DNA from: Pedobacter hartonius
Lineage (GTDB): Bacteria; Bacteroidota; Bacteroidia; Sphingobacteriales; Sphingobacteriaceae
DNA: 64,000 bases
Reading direction: 5' to 3'
Assembly (NCBI RefSeq): GCF_900107535.1
Contig: NZ_FNRA01000001.1
Span: 496,001-560,000 of the forward strand
Shown piece after piece: positions 8,258-16,565 of this stretch; within the stretch, counting starts at the first letter, position 1; each line of letters starts with the position of its first letter. The notes beneath the pieces were generated by a model. It had not been told where the DNA came from. It ran no database searches and saw only the letters and a list, made by a program, of their open reading frames with translations. A program made the translations under genes and the position numbers.

Positions 8258-8863
8258 ATGCCAGAATTTGAAGAAACAAAGAAATTACTCGACGATTCTA
8301 CTATGTATTATTTAATAAGCGTAGGTATGGACAGCAAATATTCTTATGTCAATAAAAGGTATCAACAGGTTTTTAACAATATTCACGGCAACCTTGTAGG
8401 TCAACATTATTCGGTTACAATACATCCTGATGACACCTGGGTTTGTCAGTCAGTATCTGAACTTGCTTTTTCAAATCCTGACAAAGTCTTTCCTGCCATC
8501 ATCAGGAAACACGACGGACATGGAGGATACGTGGTCACAAAGTGGGAATACAAAGCCATGTTTGACGACCATAACATACCGGCCGGAATGTTTTGTGTCG
8601 GACATGACATCACCGAACTGGTCCTCAATAGCAACGAGCTGAAGGACACGAAGGAGTCGTTGACAAAAACACAGTATAACCTGGCCCAGATCAATTATAT
8701 ACAATCTCACGTGGTGAGAAAACCAATAGCAAATATCATGGGGCTCAGTGTCCTGCTCGAATCAATGGATGTCAATCCTGAGCTGAAAGATATGATCAAT
8801 ATGATCAATGAAAGTGCAAAGGAACTTGACCAGGTAATCCGCAACATGGCGGCAATGGAATAG
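8258..8863 (+). CDS. PAS domain protein with orphan histidine-kinase H-box helix
   Basis: The 201-residue protein has a PAS domain (about residues 12-120; GMDSKYSYVNKRYQQVF, IHPDD, GHDITE). A linker coiled coil (122-145) follows, then a DHp-like helical hairpin (146-200) containing SHVVRKP with His151 at the phospho-acceptor position. The protein ends there: no HATPase domain follows. The acidic residue that normally follows the His is Val. It may accept or buffer phosphate, dimerise with a full kinase, or be a decayed kinase. The stop codon overlaps the first palindrome of the repeat array at 8862. Confidence 0.75.
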   Translation: MPEFEETKKLLDDSTMYYLISVGMDSKYSYVNKRYQQVFNNIHGNLVGQHYSVTIHPDDTWVCQSVSELAFSNPDKVFPAIIRKHDGHGGYVVTKWEYKAMFDDHNIPAGMFCVGHDITELVLNSNELKDTKESLTKTQYNLAQINYIQSHVVRKPIANIMGLSVLLESMDVNPELKDMINMINESAKELDQVIRNMAAME

Positions 8864-8909
8864 ATCATCTGTAGCATTGTTGTTGATTACCGGAGATGAT
8901 CTAATTTTG

Positions 8910-8995
8910 AAAAAGGAGTTATGCTCAATTCCTGCTGCATTAATTCGCTGCGCGAAAGAACAACTAAGCAGGAATTGAGCATAACTCTTTTTTTT
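8910..8995. terminator. Long perfect hairpin 1, bidirectional terminator
   Basis: A perfect 21-base-pair stem (8916-8936 with 8967-8987) has a 30-base loop. The loop itself can pair as TTCGC-TGC-GCGAA. The stem is preceded by a run of A and followed by eight T's (8988-8995). It could terminate transcripts from either side. Confidence 0.8.
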
Positions 8996-9085
8996 AGAAA
9001 TTACAGGAGATCATCTATAACCACCGCGCTACAGATGATCTGAGATTAAGAAGATCCATAAACACTGCGCTACAGATAATCTTTT

Positions 9086-9163
9086 AAAAAAAAGAATACC
9101 TCTTTCGATGCCTTCTGCTGCGCTTCAGCAGCATACAGCATCGAAAGAGGTATTCTTTTTTTT
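9086..9163. terminator. Long perfect hairpin 2, bidirectional terminator
   Basis: A perfect 26-base-pair inverted repeat (9086-9111 with 9138-9163) begins with eight A's and ends with eight T's. The 26-base loop contains a six-pair inner hairpin (CTGCTG 9115-9120 with CAGCAG 9126-9131). It is much longer than an intrinsic terminator needs to be. Confidence 0.82.
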
Positions 9164-9261
9164 CAGCGAAGCCAGATGATCCTTAGACTTTATGCTATAG
9201 ATGACCTAAGATAATCCTTTTTTAGCAAGGATTTTCAACACCGCATCATGTTCCATAGGTA

Positions 9262-9678
9262 TTATACCAATTTTGCGTCCAGCGTTATATCCAGATTATA
9301 AGCTTTACTTACCGGACAGTTTGCTTTTGCTCCTGCTGTAATTTCCCTGAATTGTTCTTCAGTGATATCAGGAATACTTGCTGTAAGTACAAGGTTAGAC
9401 GTAGTGATCGTTCCTGTGTTGGTATCTAAAGTGATCGTAGCTTTAGTTTCCAATGAAGTAGGATTAAAACCAGCTTCGGTCAGGTCAAGACTTAGCTTCA
9501 TGGTAAAACAGCCTGCATGGGCAGCTGCCATTAATTCTTCAGGATTGGTACCGATTCCATCAGCAAAACGGCTGGCGAATGAATATTGTGTCTGGTTCAG
9601 TACAGTACTGTCTGTAGTTAAATGACCTTTACCTTCTTTGATCGTGCCATTCCAAACGGCTGTTGCATTACGTTTCAT
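9262..9678 (-). CDS. OsmC-type thiol peroxidase
   Basis: OsmC/Ohr proteins reduce organic hydroperoxides with a reactive cysteine. The 138-residue length and the motif GIGTNPEELMAAAHAGCF with the peroxidatic Cys57, together with the resolving Cys121 in ANCPVSKA, fit the OsmC branch rather than Ohr. Arg37 and Glu48 or nearby acids likely complete the active site. It is cytosolic and stands alone between the hairpin array and an MFS gene. Reductant and inducer are unknown. Confidence 0.92.
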   Translation of the reverse strand: MKRNATAVWNGTIKEGKGHLTTDSTVLNQTQYSFASRFADGIGTNPEELMAAAHAGCFTMKLSLDLTEAGFNPTSLETKATITLDTNTGTITTSNLVLTASIPDITEEQFREITAGAKANCPVSKAYNLDITLDAKLV

Positions 9679-9744
9679 ATTGTTTTTTTTATGGTTGTGA
9701 GCTTTTGTTCGTATTCAGTTGATAACATCGCTTTACAGCAAAAT

Positions 9745-10950
9745 TTAGTCCATATTCCTGCCAAGAAGTTTAAATCCCCATGCACATACCAGCAGCAGTA
9801 CGATCAGCCCGGTCCATAGCCAGTTATAGCCATACATTTCTGCCAGATAAAAACCTGCAGACGGACCGATCACCTGTGAGATGGACCAGCTCATAGTATA
9901 ACCCGCAGCATATTGTCCTCTGTTATGGTCATTGGTACGGCTCATCACAAAAGTGTTGATAAAAGGTAAAGCCAGCATTTCGCCAATGGTAAATACAATG
10001 ATGGCCAGTATAGCCGCAACTATCGGTGTGATTCCGGGCAGCAGCAAGATGCAATAGGCAACAGCAATCAATAACACACCCATGATGATATATTGGATCG
10101 GTGACCGTTTATTTTCAATTTTGCTGACCATCACCATCTCAAAAAGTGCAATGATCAGTCCGTTTAAGCCTAGGATAAGACCTATCCAGAATTCATCAAT
10201 ATGCCATATTTCTTTATAAAAAAGAGGCGCAACCCTGAACATCAGGAAGAAACAGATTGTCAGCATGATATTCAGCAGCAGGAATTTAACGAACAGCACA
10301 TCTTTCCAGGGTTTGAGCACCGCAGAGTTTCTAATCTTCTCGGCCACCGTTTTAGGAAGGACATGAAGAACAGGCAGAAAGAACAACAATGCTATTCCCG
10401 CCAGAATACTTACGCTGCCGTCTACAATAAACAGCATCGGGTAACTAAAAGATGCCACGATACCTCCTATGGCACTGCCAATGGCAAACCCCATATTATT
10501 TGCCAGCCTGTTCAGCGAAAAAGAACGCGTTTCGGTACCCGGAGCAGCGTAACTGGTGATTGCAGCATAGTTTGCGGGTTTGAAGGCCTCAGAAAAGAAA
10601 CTGATCAGCAGGGTGAACAGGCAGAGGATATTAAATTGGGTAATGGTTGAATATAAAATAAAAAACACCCCTCCTATGACAGAAGAATAGATCTGTACCG
10701 ATCTGAAGCCTATTACATCAGTCAGTTTTCCTCCTACCGTAGCCCCGGCAATAGAACCCAGCCCAAACAGCGTGATGATCAGCCCCGCATCAGAAGGAGC
10801 TCTGTGCAGATATTGCGTCATGTATAAGCTCATGAAGGGTACGGCCATACTGCTGCTCCGGTTGATGAACATTACAATACTCAACACCCATGTTTCGCGG
10901 CTTAATCCAGAAAATGACTGTTTATAGGTAGCGGTTACTTTTTTTATCAT
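9745..10950 (-). CDS. MFS transporter
   Basis: This 401-residue, 12-helix major facilitator protein has the motif-A-like loop GKLTDVIGFRS after helix 2. It lies directly behind the S9 peptidase gene: its ATG shares one base with the TAA of that gene, so the two are coupled. A peptide or amino acid efflux or uptake role is an inference from the neighbour only. The sequence most resembles multidrug/sugar-efflux type MFS proteins, and the substrate is unknown. Confidence 0.85.
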   Translation of the reverse strand: MIKKVTATYKQSFSGLSRETWVLSIVMFINRSSSMAVPFMSLYMTQYLHRAPSDAGLIITLFGLGSIAGATVGGKLTDVIGFRSVQIYSSVIGGVFFILYSTITQFNILCLFTLLISFFSEAFKPANYAAITSYAAPGTETRSFSLNRLANNMGFAIGSAIGGIVASFSYPMLFIVDGSVSILAGIALLFFLPVLHVLPKTVAEKIRNSAVLKPWKDVLFVKFLLLNIMLTICFFLMFRVAPLFYKEIWHIDEFWIGLILGLNGLIIALFEMVMVSKIENKRSPIQYIIMGVLLIAVAYCILLLPGITPIVAAILAIIVFTIGEMLALPFINTFVMSRTNDHNRGQYAAGYTMSWSISQVIGPSAGFYLAEMYGYNWLWTGLIVLLLVCAWGFKLLGRNMD

Positions 10951-13091
10951 TATTTATACCGTTCGAAGAACTCCATGGTTCTCAACATCTGATCAACACG
11001 CTGCCTGTTATTTCCCGAACGTGTCAGTTCGTGTGTAGCTCCGGGATGCCTTACATACTCTACATCCCTGCCCAATACCTTTAAGGCCTTGTACATCATT
11101 TCGGATTGGATCACTCCTGTTCTGAGGTCAGTTTCTCCATGAAAGATAATGACCGGTGTATGGATCTTGTCAACATAGGTAAATGGCGATTGTGCTTTAA
11201 GCAGTGCAGCAGCACTACTGTCCCAGGGGTATCCCCCGAAATAATTAGGCACCAGCCGCCACGCATTGCCTTCGCCAAAGAAGGTGGTCAGGTCATATAC
11301 CCCACGCTGCGCGCATGCTGCCCTGAACCTGTTTGTATGCCCAACTATCCATGCAGTAAGATAACCGGCATATGATCCGCCGGTGATGAATTGCCTGGTT
11401 GTATCTGCCCAGCCCTCGGCGATGGTCAGGTCCAGTGCCTTCAGCACATCCCGTGTTGGCCCCTCAGCCCAGTCCTTCACGTTCCCGCGCAGAAATGCTT
11501 CGCTATATCCTCCCGATCCGCGGGGGTTGCTGTACACTACACCGTAACCCAGGCCGGTATAATATTGAAATTCATGCCACATGCTCGCTTCTCCCGGCCC
11601 CCACATTGCTGCCGGGCCACCATGGATTTCCAGCATGATGGGATATTTCTTGCCGCTCTCCATTCCGGAGGGTTTCATCACCCAGTATTCTACCTGCATT
11701 CCAAGCTCATTGGTAAAGGCCTTTTTTACAGGATAACTCAGCTGCCTTGCTGCAAGCCATCCTGTATTCAGCTTACTGATCACTTTAGGAGATTTATTCT
11801 GCAAATCTGCAACATATACTTCTGAAGGATCAGACACATTGAGTTTTACATAGGCCAGCCGGGATCTGCTGACATCAAATGAGACAATGCCACTATCAAA
11901 GTCTGACAGGCGTATTGCCCGCTTGCCGGAAAGGTTATACCTGTACAATACACTTCCACCGTTAGACTGGGCAAGAAAATACAAAAACTTGCTGTCCCCG
12001 CTCCAGGTAAGGGCGTTGGCATTACGTTCAATCGGAACATCTGCCCTTTCTTTGGTAGTAAAATTATAAATAAATGTCCTGCTCAGGTTTACTCCCTTTG
12101 ATGACTGCACCTGGCAGCTCAACCATTTTCCGTCCGGCGAGATACTCTCCGCAGAAAAGCGCTGATCCGGTCCGCGTAAAATCAATTCCGGCGTTCCCCC
12201 GGTAATCGATAGTCGGTAAATCGCAGATTCCTGAGACCTGTCCGGGTGCTGAGAGGGGTTCAGATCTGCATTGATCAGCAGGAATTTGCCATCGGGACTG
12301 ATGTCTGCAAGACTATAACTGTAAAATCCGGTGGTCAGTGCTACCGGAGCTGCATCCGTTTTTGACAATGATAAGGTAAACAACTGCATGTACTTCAGCT
12401 CAGGGTTTGTAGCCGCTTCTCCCTGAAAGTTAAGGCGGTTAAAAACCTTGGCTTTTTTATCTTTCTCATTCTGCTGCAGGTATGCCCTGATCTCCTCCAG
12501 GCTGCCATCGGCATTTCCTTTTGCATGATTTTGATATACCGCAGGGGTATTCATACCCGGCTTCTCCAGATTCCACGAAGGTAAAGCCTTACCAGTATTC
12601 AATACTGAATCCCTCAGCAGCTCGTCGGTATTGAGAGCGGCTGAAAAAATAAGGGTTTTGCCGTCCGGGCTTATTTTAGGATTGGTGGCACCATAGCGGA
12701 AATCTGTCAATTGTGTTGCTTCTCCCCCATTCATCGCGAGACTAAACACCTGCGGTTTCTCTTTCACCAGCCTCGTAAAAAACAGCTGCCTGCCGTCGGC
12801 AGACCAGCATGCTCCGGCGGTCATCTCTTTAGCATCGGTGATGGCGCGTGGCGGGGAGCTCAGATCCGAGGGTGCCAGGAACCACTGCGTGCGATAATCG
12901 TATTCTCCATTTTTGGTATCATTTTCAACAATGGACTGCACACTGTAGATATACCATTTTCCATCAGGTGAAAATTTTATGTTAGAGGCAGTTTTGATCT
13001 GGTACAGGTCGCTCACCAGAATCCGTCCCTTTTGCTGGGCGAAGGAACTGAGTGTAAATAGCCATAAAATGAGGACGCAACGTAATTTCAT
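10950..13091 (-). CDS. S9 family prolyl-oligopeptidase-type peptidase
   Basis: This is a 713-residue exported peptidase. It has an N-terminal signal peptide (about residues 1-18), a seven-bladed propeller of WD-like repeats (ISPDGKWLS-type strands, about 30-440) and a C-terminal alpha/beta hydrolase. The catalytic triad is visible: Ser573 in GGSYAGY, Asp655 in HGETDLRTG and His687 in GATHEL. It probably acts as an acylaminoacyl- or dipeptidyl-peptidase in the periplasm and releases dipeptides from oligopeptides. It is translationally coupled to the MFS gene downstream. Confidence 0.93.
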   Translation of the reverse strand: MKLRCVLILWLFTLSSFAQQKGRILVSDLYQIKTASNIKFSPDGKWYIYSVQSIVENDTKNGEYDYRTQWFLAPSDLSSPPRAITDAKEMTAGACWSADGRQLFFTRLVKEKPQVFSLAMNGGEATQLTDFRYGATNPKISPDGKTLIFSAALNTDELLRDSVLNTGKALPSWNLEKPGMNTPAVYQNHAKGNADGSLEEIRAYLQQNEKDKKAKVFNRLNFQGEAATNPELKYMQLFTLSLSKTDAAPVALTTGFYSYSLADISPDGKFLLINADLNPSQHPDRSQESAIYRLSITGGTPELILRGPDQRFSAESISPDGKWLSCQVQSSKGVNLSRTFIYNFTTKERADVPIERNANALTWSGDSKFLYFLAQSNGGSVLYRYNLSGKRAIRLSDFDSGIVSFDVSRSRLAYVKLNVSDPSEVYVADLQNKSPKVISKLNTGWLAARQLSYPVKKAFTNELGMQVEYWVMKPSGMESGKKYPIMLEIHGGPAAMWGPGEASMWHEFQYYTGLGYGVVYSNPRGSGGYSEAFLRGNVKDWAEGPTRDVLKALDLTIAEGWADTTRQFITGGSYAGYLTAWIVGHTNRFRAACAQRGVYDLTTFFGEGNAWRLVPNYFGGYPWDSSAAALLKAQSPFTYVDKIHTPVIIFHGETDLRTGVIQSEMMYKALKVLGRDVEYVRHPGATHELTRSGNNRQRVDQMLRTMEFFERYK

Positions 13092-13219
13092 ATCTCGCGA
13101 AAGTTAATTCCTAAATTAATAAACATTACCGGAAATTAAACCATTAAATCAAAAAACACCTTTTCATGAAATGAAAACCGCTTTCGCCCTTTGTTAACCG
13201 CATAGTTAAATTATGAGGT

Positions 13220-13400
13220 ATGAGTGGCGGCGGTATGGATGGAGGAGGGGGAATGTCACCATGGTGGTGATCGTGGAAGACATGGCGGTGGTATGCGTGG
13301 CGGCATGGGAGGTGACAGTACCGGTGGCAGCGCAAAGTCCTCTGATTTTTGGATCAGATATGAACTGGCCAAACCCACAGCTTCCTTCCGCGCAAATTAA
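13220..13400 (+). pseudogene. Gly/His-rich small protein, apparently frameshifted
   Basis: Frame A starts at ATG 13220 and reads MSGGGMDGGGGMS before hitting TGA. The next frame reads HGGDRGRHGGGMRGGMGG and then a sensible C-terminus (SDFWIRYELAKP...) to TAA 13398-13400. The two Gly-rich halves join across a G5 run at 13247-13251, which suggests a one-base indel in a Gly-rich gene. Alternatively the real gene is the 53-codon frame from ATG 13239. A terminator follows at 13476, which supports transcription. No function is recognised. It fills most of the 454-base gap between the S9 peptidase and 13546. Confidence 0.4.
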
Positions 13401-13475
13401 TTATTGAAATTTATTTCGGGCACATACAATAAACAGAATTTTTAAGCGTCTTATATCCGAGAGCGTTAATTAGAT

Positions 13476-13515
13476 AACGGGGAGCATCCGCCTGGATGTT
13501 CCCCGTTTCATTTTT
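13476..13515 (+). terminator. Strong hairpin terminator
   Basis: A 14-pair stem (13476-13489 with 13494-13507, one G-U pair) has a GCCT tetraloop and a T-rich tail at 13511-13515. It lies downstream of the Gly-rich frame and converges on the 61-residue membrane protein gene. Confidence 0.82.
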
Positions 13516-13545
13516 ACAGCATACCGGTATCATCTTAAATTTGTT

Positions 13546-13731
13546 TTATCCTATTTTCCTGCTTTCGATAGCTGGTACAGATTTTTGCAGTAATACTGAG
13601 CGTTGCGGTGTTCTGCTGCACTGTCCGAGGGCTACATAGATCAGTACGAAGATCAATATGGTAGATAAGCAGCCGCCACCTAATTTTTTAGCTCCCCAGC
13701 CGGCAATGATTGTTTTGAAGAAAGAGTTCAT
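13546..13731 (-). CDS. Small membrane protein, 61 aa
   Basis: The N-terminus is amphipathic and Gly-rich (FFKTIIAGWGAKKLGGGC). One membrane helix follows (about residues 22-36, LSTILIFVLIYVALG), then a Cys and a basic tail. The pattern looks like a conserved short Bacteroidota membrane protein of unknown function. Cys21 just before the helix is not in a lipobox. It is monocistronic between a terminator and the Nudix gene. Confidence 0.6.
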   Translation of the reverse strand: MNSFFKTIIAGWGAKKLGGGCLSTILIFVLIYVALGQCSRTPQRSVLLQKSVPAIESRKIG

Positions 13732-13786
13732 AATTTAAATTTTAGGAACAACACTACTTTGATCAATAAGTTTTGATAGCAGAACA

Positions 13787-14170
13787 TTATGTTCCTTTAA
13801 GGCCGTCAAGATATTGCTGAACAACGGGAATGTCAGCCTCTGCCCAATCAACCGTATTCATCTCATCAGGTCCCAGCCAGCGGAAGGCAGCATGTTCAGC
13901 CAGCTTTATTTCCCCCAATCTGATCACACAAACAAAGGGGATCAGACGTATTTCAGCATGCTCATGAGGAGCCATTGCCTTTACGATTTCCACAACCACA
14001 CCCAATTCTTCAGCGAGCTCCCGCAGAAGGCATTCTTCAGGTGTTTCACCAGGCTCAACTTTACCGCCCGGAAACTCCCATTTTAAAGGCAGCCGCATTA
14101 CAGAACTTCGCTGGGCAACTAAAACTTTCCCATTGTGGCCTGTAATCAGTGCGCAGGATACGTCAATCAT
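13787..14170 (-). CDS. Nudix hydrolase, MutT-like 8-oxo-dGTP diphosphatase
   Basis: A 127-residue Nudix protein with a complete Nudix box, GX5EX7REUXEEXGU (Gly36 to Gly57: Glu42, Arg50, Glu51, Glu54, Glu55). FPGGKVE before the box and the DEMNTVDWAEADIPVV end (residues about 108-121) match the MutT/NUDT1 group, which removes 8-oxo-dGTP from the nucleotide pool. Other small Nudix substrates are possible. It is monocistronic and cytosolic. Confidence 0.9.
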   Translation of the reverse strand: MIDVSCALITGHNGKVLVAQRSSVMRLPLKWEFPGGKVEPGETPEECLLRELAEELGVVVEIVKAMAPHEHAEIRLIPFVCVIRLGEIKLAEHAAFRWLGPDEMNTVDWAEADIPVVQQYLDGLKGT

Positions 14171-14358
14171 GGCGCTAAATTATTAAAATCAATTCATTAA
14201 TTAACATTTCCGCTTTTCTGACGTCGATACAAACCAACCTGCTGGCGACAAGAGTACGGTGTTGGTCGGCACATACACCCTTTCCACACCTCAGATCACC
14301 CGCAATCCATTTTCCGGCATATCGTTTGGAATAACCACTACAACTAACAAACACACAA

Positions 14359-14913
14359 ATGAAAAGAATTATTTTAGCTGTCATCTTCGGAGTAGCTTCG
14401 TTAAGCAGCATAAGCACAAAAGCACAGGTAAGCGTGAATATCAATATCGGTTCACAGCCACAATGGGGCCCTACAGGATATGATCATGTAGACTACTATT
14501 ACCTGCCGGATGTGGATGCCTATTATAATGTACCAGCAAAACAATATGTTTATTTAAATAATGGAAGCTGGGTATGGAGAAATAGCCTGCCCTCAAAATA
14601 CAGCGGATATGATCTGTACAACTCTTACAAAGTAGTGATGAACACTCCAAAACCTTATTTATCTCACCAGACACATGTGAAAGAATATAGTAAATACAGA
14701 AACTATAATGGAAAACAGGGTAACATCAGGGATAGCAAGGATTCGAGATACGCAAATGCAAGAAACAGCAGACCAACTAATGTCAGGAATAACAGCGGTA
14801 CTCAAAGACCTGGCACAACTGATAATAACCGTAATAACAATAAAGGCAATAACAATGGCCATGGTAACGGAAAAGGCAACAATCAGGGCCAAAAAGGTGG
14901 AAGAGGCCGTTAA
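14359..14913 (+). CDS. Secreted hypothetical protein with Asn/Gly/Lys-rich tail
   Basis: The 184-residue product has a signal peptide (about residues 1-22, ending TKAQ). A compact Tyr/Trp-rich domain of about 85 residues follows (YYYLPDVDAYYNVPAKQYVYLNNGSWVW). From about residue 110 the tail is low-complexity, rich in Asn, Gly, Arg and Lys, and probably disordered. Proteins of this layout are common in Bacteroidota, and the folded part is likely beta-structured in the periplasm or at the surface. No enzymatic motif is visible. A terminator follows at 14941. Confidence 0.75.
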   Translation: MKRIILAVIFGVASLSSISTKAQVSVNINIGSQPQWGPTGYDHVDYYYLPDVDAYYNVPAKQYVYLNNGSWVWRNSLPSKYSGYDLYNSYKVVMNTPKPYLSHQTHVKEYSKYRNYNGKQGNIRDSKDSRYANARNSRPTNVRNNSGTQRPGTTDNNRNNNKGNNNGHGNGKGNNQGQKGGRGR

Positions 14914-14940
14914 TAACAAATCATACACACACTGGTAAAC

Positions 14941-14968
14941 ACGCCGGTCCGTAAATGGACCGGCGTTT
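14941..14968 (+). terminator. Intrinsic terminator
   Basis: A perfect ten-pair GC-rich stem (ACGCCGGTCC with GGACCGGCGT) has a six-base loop and is followed by T's. It terminates the secreted-protein gene ending at 14913. Confidence 0.88.
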
Positions 14969-15032
14969 TGCTTTGCATGATCCTTTCCCCACTGATCGTA
15001 ATCAACATATACTAACAGGTGGTTACCGAAAA

Positions 15033-15313
15033 TGTGAATAAGATGTCAATAAGAATTGTTCGCCAGTAGGGCCGGCACCTTAATACCCGCATTCCGGCTG
15101 GTTGACTAACAGCAATTCACAATCTGAGCATGCCTGCCAACAAGTTATCAACAATCAATGCGGAGAATTTCAGTAGAAAATGAAACCAACACCAGACCTG
15201 TTACGATCTCAATGTGTTAATGGTCGTTTCCCAATTTGTCTGCAACTTTATACACACTACAATAAACTGTATAATAAGCTATTACAATAGTTATCCACAA
15301 AAAATGTTAATAA
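15033..15313. other. Candidate replication origin: cluster of DnaA-box-like sites
   Basis: In the 475-base non-coding gap (14914-15388) three perfect TTATNCACA boxes occur: TGTGAATAA (15033-15041, minus), TTATACACA (15248-15256) and TTATCCACA (15291-15299). Three one-mismatch copies are also present at 15044-15052 (minus), 15145-15153 and 15305-15313 (minus). The stretch 15241-15335 is AT-rich and could be the unwinding element. dnaA, dnaN and other usual origin neighbours are not in the window, but Bacteroidota origins are often not beside dnaA. This is an inference. Outside these sites I see nothing coding in the gap. Confidence 0.45.
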
Positions 15314-15331
15314 AAGCCATAGCCTGTATAT

Positions 15332-15357
15332 AAAAAAAGCCGGATAAATCCGGCTTT
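15332..15357 (-). terminator. Intrinsic terminator
   Basis: A nine-pair stem (AAAGCCGGA 15336-15344 with TCCGGCTTT 15349-15357) has a four-base loop and a seven-T tail in the minus direction (15332-15338). It ends the transcript of the 15389-15700 gene. Confidence 0.88.
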
Positions 15358-15388
15358 CTCTTATTATATGAAATGGTTGATATAAGGC

Positions 15389-15700
15389 TTATTGAACTAC
15401 TACTCCATCTTTATTGATTTTGATAAAAGCTACTTCTGTACCTTTTTTAACATCAATATGATAGTAGGTAGTTTTATCAGCATTGGTTACTAAAAATGCT
15501 GCTGTCGGAGCCCATTCTTTATAAGCATCGGCTTTTAGAGTTGTAGTTACTGGAGCAGGAAGTTCTTCAAGTTTAACAGGTACTTTTTGAGTGCTATCCT
15601 GTTGTACGGAAATTGCTGTTGGAGCTTTAATTTCTGATGCTTTTACTGTTGATATTCCTGCGAAGGCTAATACTGTTGCTGTTAAAATGAAATTTTTCAT
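15389..15700 (-). CDS. Small exported protein, PepSY-like
   Basis: A 103-residue protein with a signal peptide (about residues 1-21, ending VKA). The mature part (VKLEELPAPVTTTLKADAYKEWAP...YYHIDVKKGTEVAFIKINKDGVVVQ) resembles the PepSY-like (BLIP-related) small periplasmic proteins of Bacteroidota, which often have unknown function. No catalytic residues are seen. It is monocistronic, with a clear terminator behind it and a 220-base gap upstream. That gap holds nothing recognisable beyond AT-rich promoter-like sequence. Confidence 0.7.
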   Translation of the reverse strand: MKNFILTATVLAFAGISTVKASEIKAPTAISVQQDSTQKVPVKLEELPAPVTTTLKADAYKEWAPTAAFLVTNADKTTYYHIDVKKGTEVAFIKINKDGVVVQ

Positions 15701-15920
15701 AATGATTTGTTTTTATATTAGCCGGGAACTGATTAGAGTTTCCGGCAAACCCGTTTAATTCATTTGTTTAATTCGCATAGGGTTGTTTCATAATGATGCC
15801 ATAGTTGGCACGAAAAACAAGCAACTGATTATCAGTATATTAATAATATTACATTCAAAAAACCCTGTAGAATATATCCACAATTTGCCGAAATAAGTAT
15901 CAAAGTATATATTTACCGCC

Positions 15921-16562
15921 ATGGAAAACTCTTCTTCTCTACTTGTTCTGAACGCCCCTGAACAGCGCGTCCTGGGCGCACTCATAGAAAAAAGCAGAAC
16001 TACGCCGGATTATTACCCTATGACGATCTCTGCATTAGCCAATGCCTGTAATCAAAAAACATCGAGGAATCCGGTAGTAAACTATGACGAGGAGACGATC
16101 ACACTTACCTTAAACGCCCTGAAGATTAAAGGGCTGACCAGCACCGCTACCGGAGGAAGCAGCCGCGCCATCAAGTACAAGCATAACCTGGCAATTGTTT
16201 ATCCTTTGGTACCAGCCGAACTGGCTGTAATTTGTCTGCTGCTTTTACGCGGCCCTTTAACCCCGGGTGAAATCAATACCAACTCGGCACGCCTTTATGA
16301 ATTTGGAACGATTGAAGAAATCCAGGAGATCCTGCATAAACTTTCGTCAGATACCCCCGCCTTTGTCAGGCAGCTGGATAAAAAACCCGGACAAAAGGAA
16401 GCCCGGTTTCAGCACCTTTTAGGTCCGGCAGTAATTGAAGACGAAATCCCGGAGCCTGAAATCACCGCCCCTATTTCCACAGATCTTGAACAAAGAGTAC
16501 TAAAACTGGAACAGGAACTCGACGAAGTGAAAGAAATGCTGAACCTGCTGATGAACCAGTAA
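15921..16562 (+). CDS. YceH family (DUF480) winged-helix protein
   Basis: This 213-residue protein belongs to the YceH/DUF480 family: two tandem winged-helix domains. The diagnostic N-terminus is LNAPEQRVLGALIEKSRTTPDYYPMTISALANACNQKTSRNPV. A C-terminal coiled coil (about residues 185-213) may mediate oligomerisation. The family is widespread, but its function is not well defined. A nucleic-acid-binding role is likely from the fold. The gene converges on 16566-16946 with a three-base gap. Confidence 0.92.
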   Translation: MENSSSLLVLNAPEQRVLGALIEKSRTTPDYYPMTISALANACNQKTSRNPVVNYDEETITLTLNALKIKGLTSTATGGSSRAIKYKHNLAIVYPLVPAELAVICLLLLRGPLTPGEINTNSARLYEFGTIEEIQEILHKLSSDTPAFVRQLDKKPGQKEARFQHLLGPAVIEDEIPEPEITAPISTDLEQRVLKLEQELDEVKEMLNLLMNQ

Positions 16563-16565
16563 TAC

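Larger units (their letters stand above)
8862..9212. repeat. Array of short palindromic units flanking two long hairpins
   Basis: This 398-base gap between convergent genes holds no gene. It contains at least four related units built on AGATCATCT ... AGATGATCT: a perfect pair at 8862-8870/8894-8902, a perfect pair at 9008-9016/9033-9041, a degraded unit at about 9052-9082, and another at about 9173-9212. Two of them share GCGCTACAGAT before the right arm. Two very long hairpins (8916-8987 and 9086-9163) sit between the units. The layout is unit, hairpin, unit, unit, hairpin, unit. The structure recalls REP/BIME or MITE-derived intergenic repeats. Confidence 0.7.

Noticed and set aside
8862-9212. 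CRISPR-like repeat array
   Set aside because: Units are palindromic, irregular in spacing and interrupted by long hairpins; no cas genes and no uniform spacers.
14175-14444. Minus-strand 89-codon frame
   Set aside because: It overlaps the signal peptide of the secreted protein gene on the plus strand and has no recognisable family or start context.
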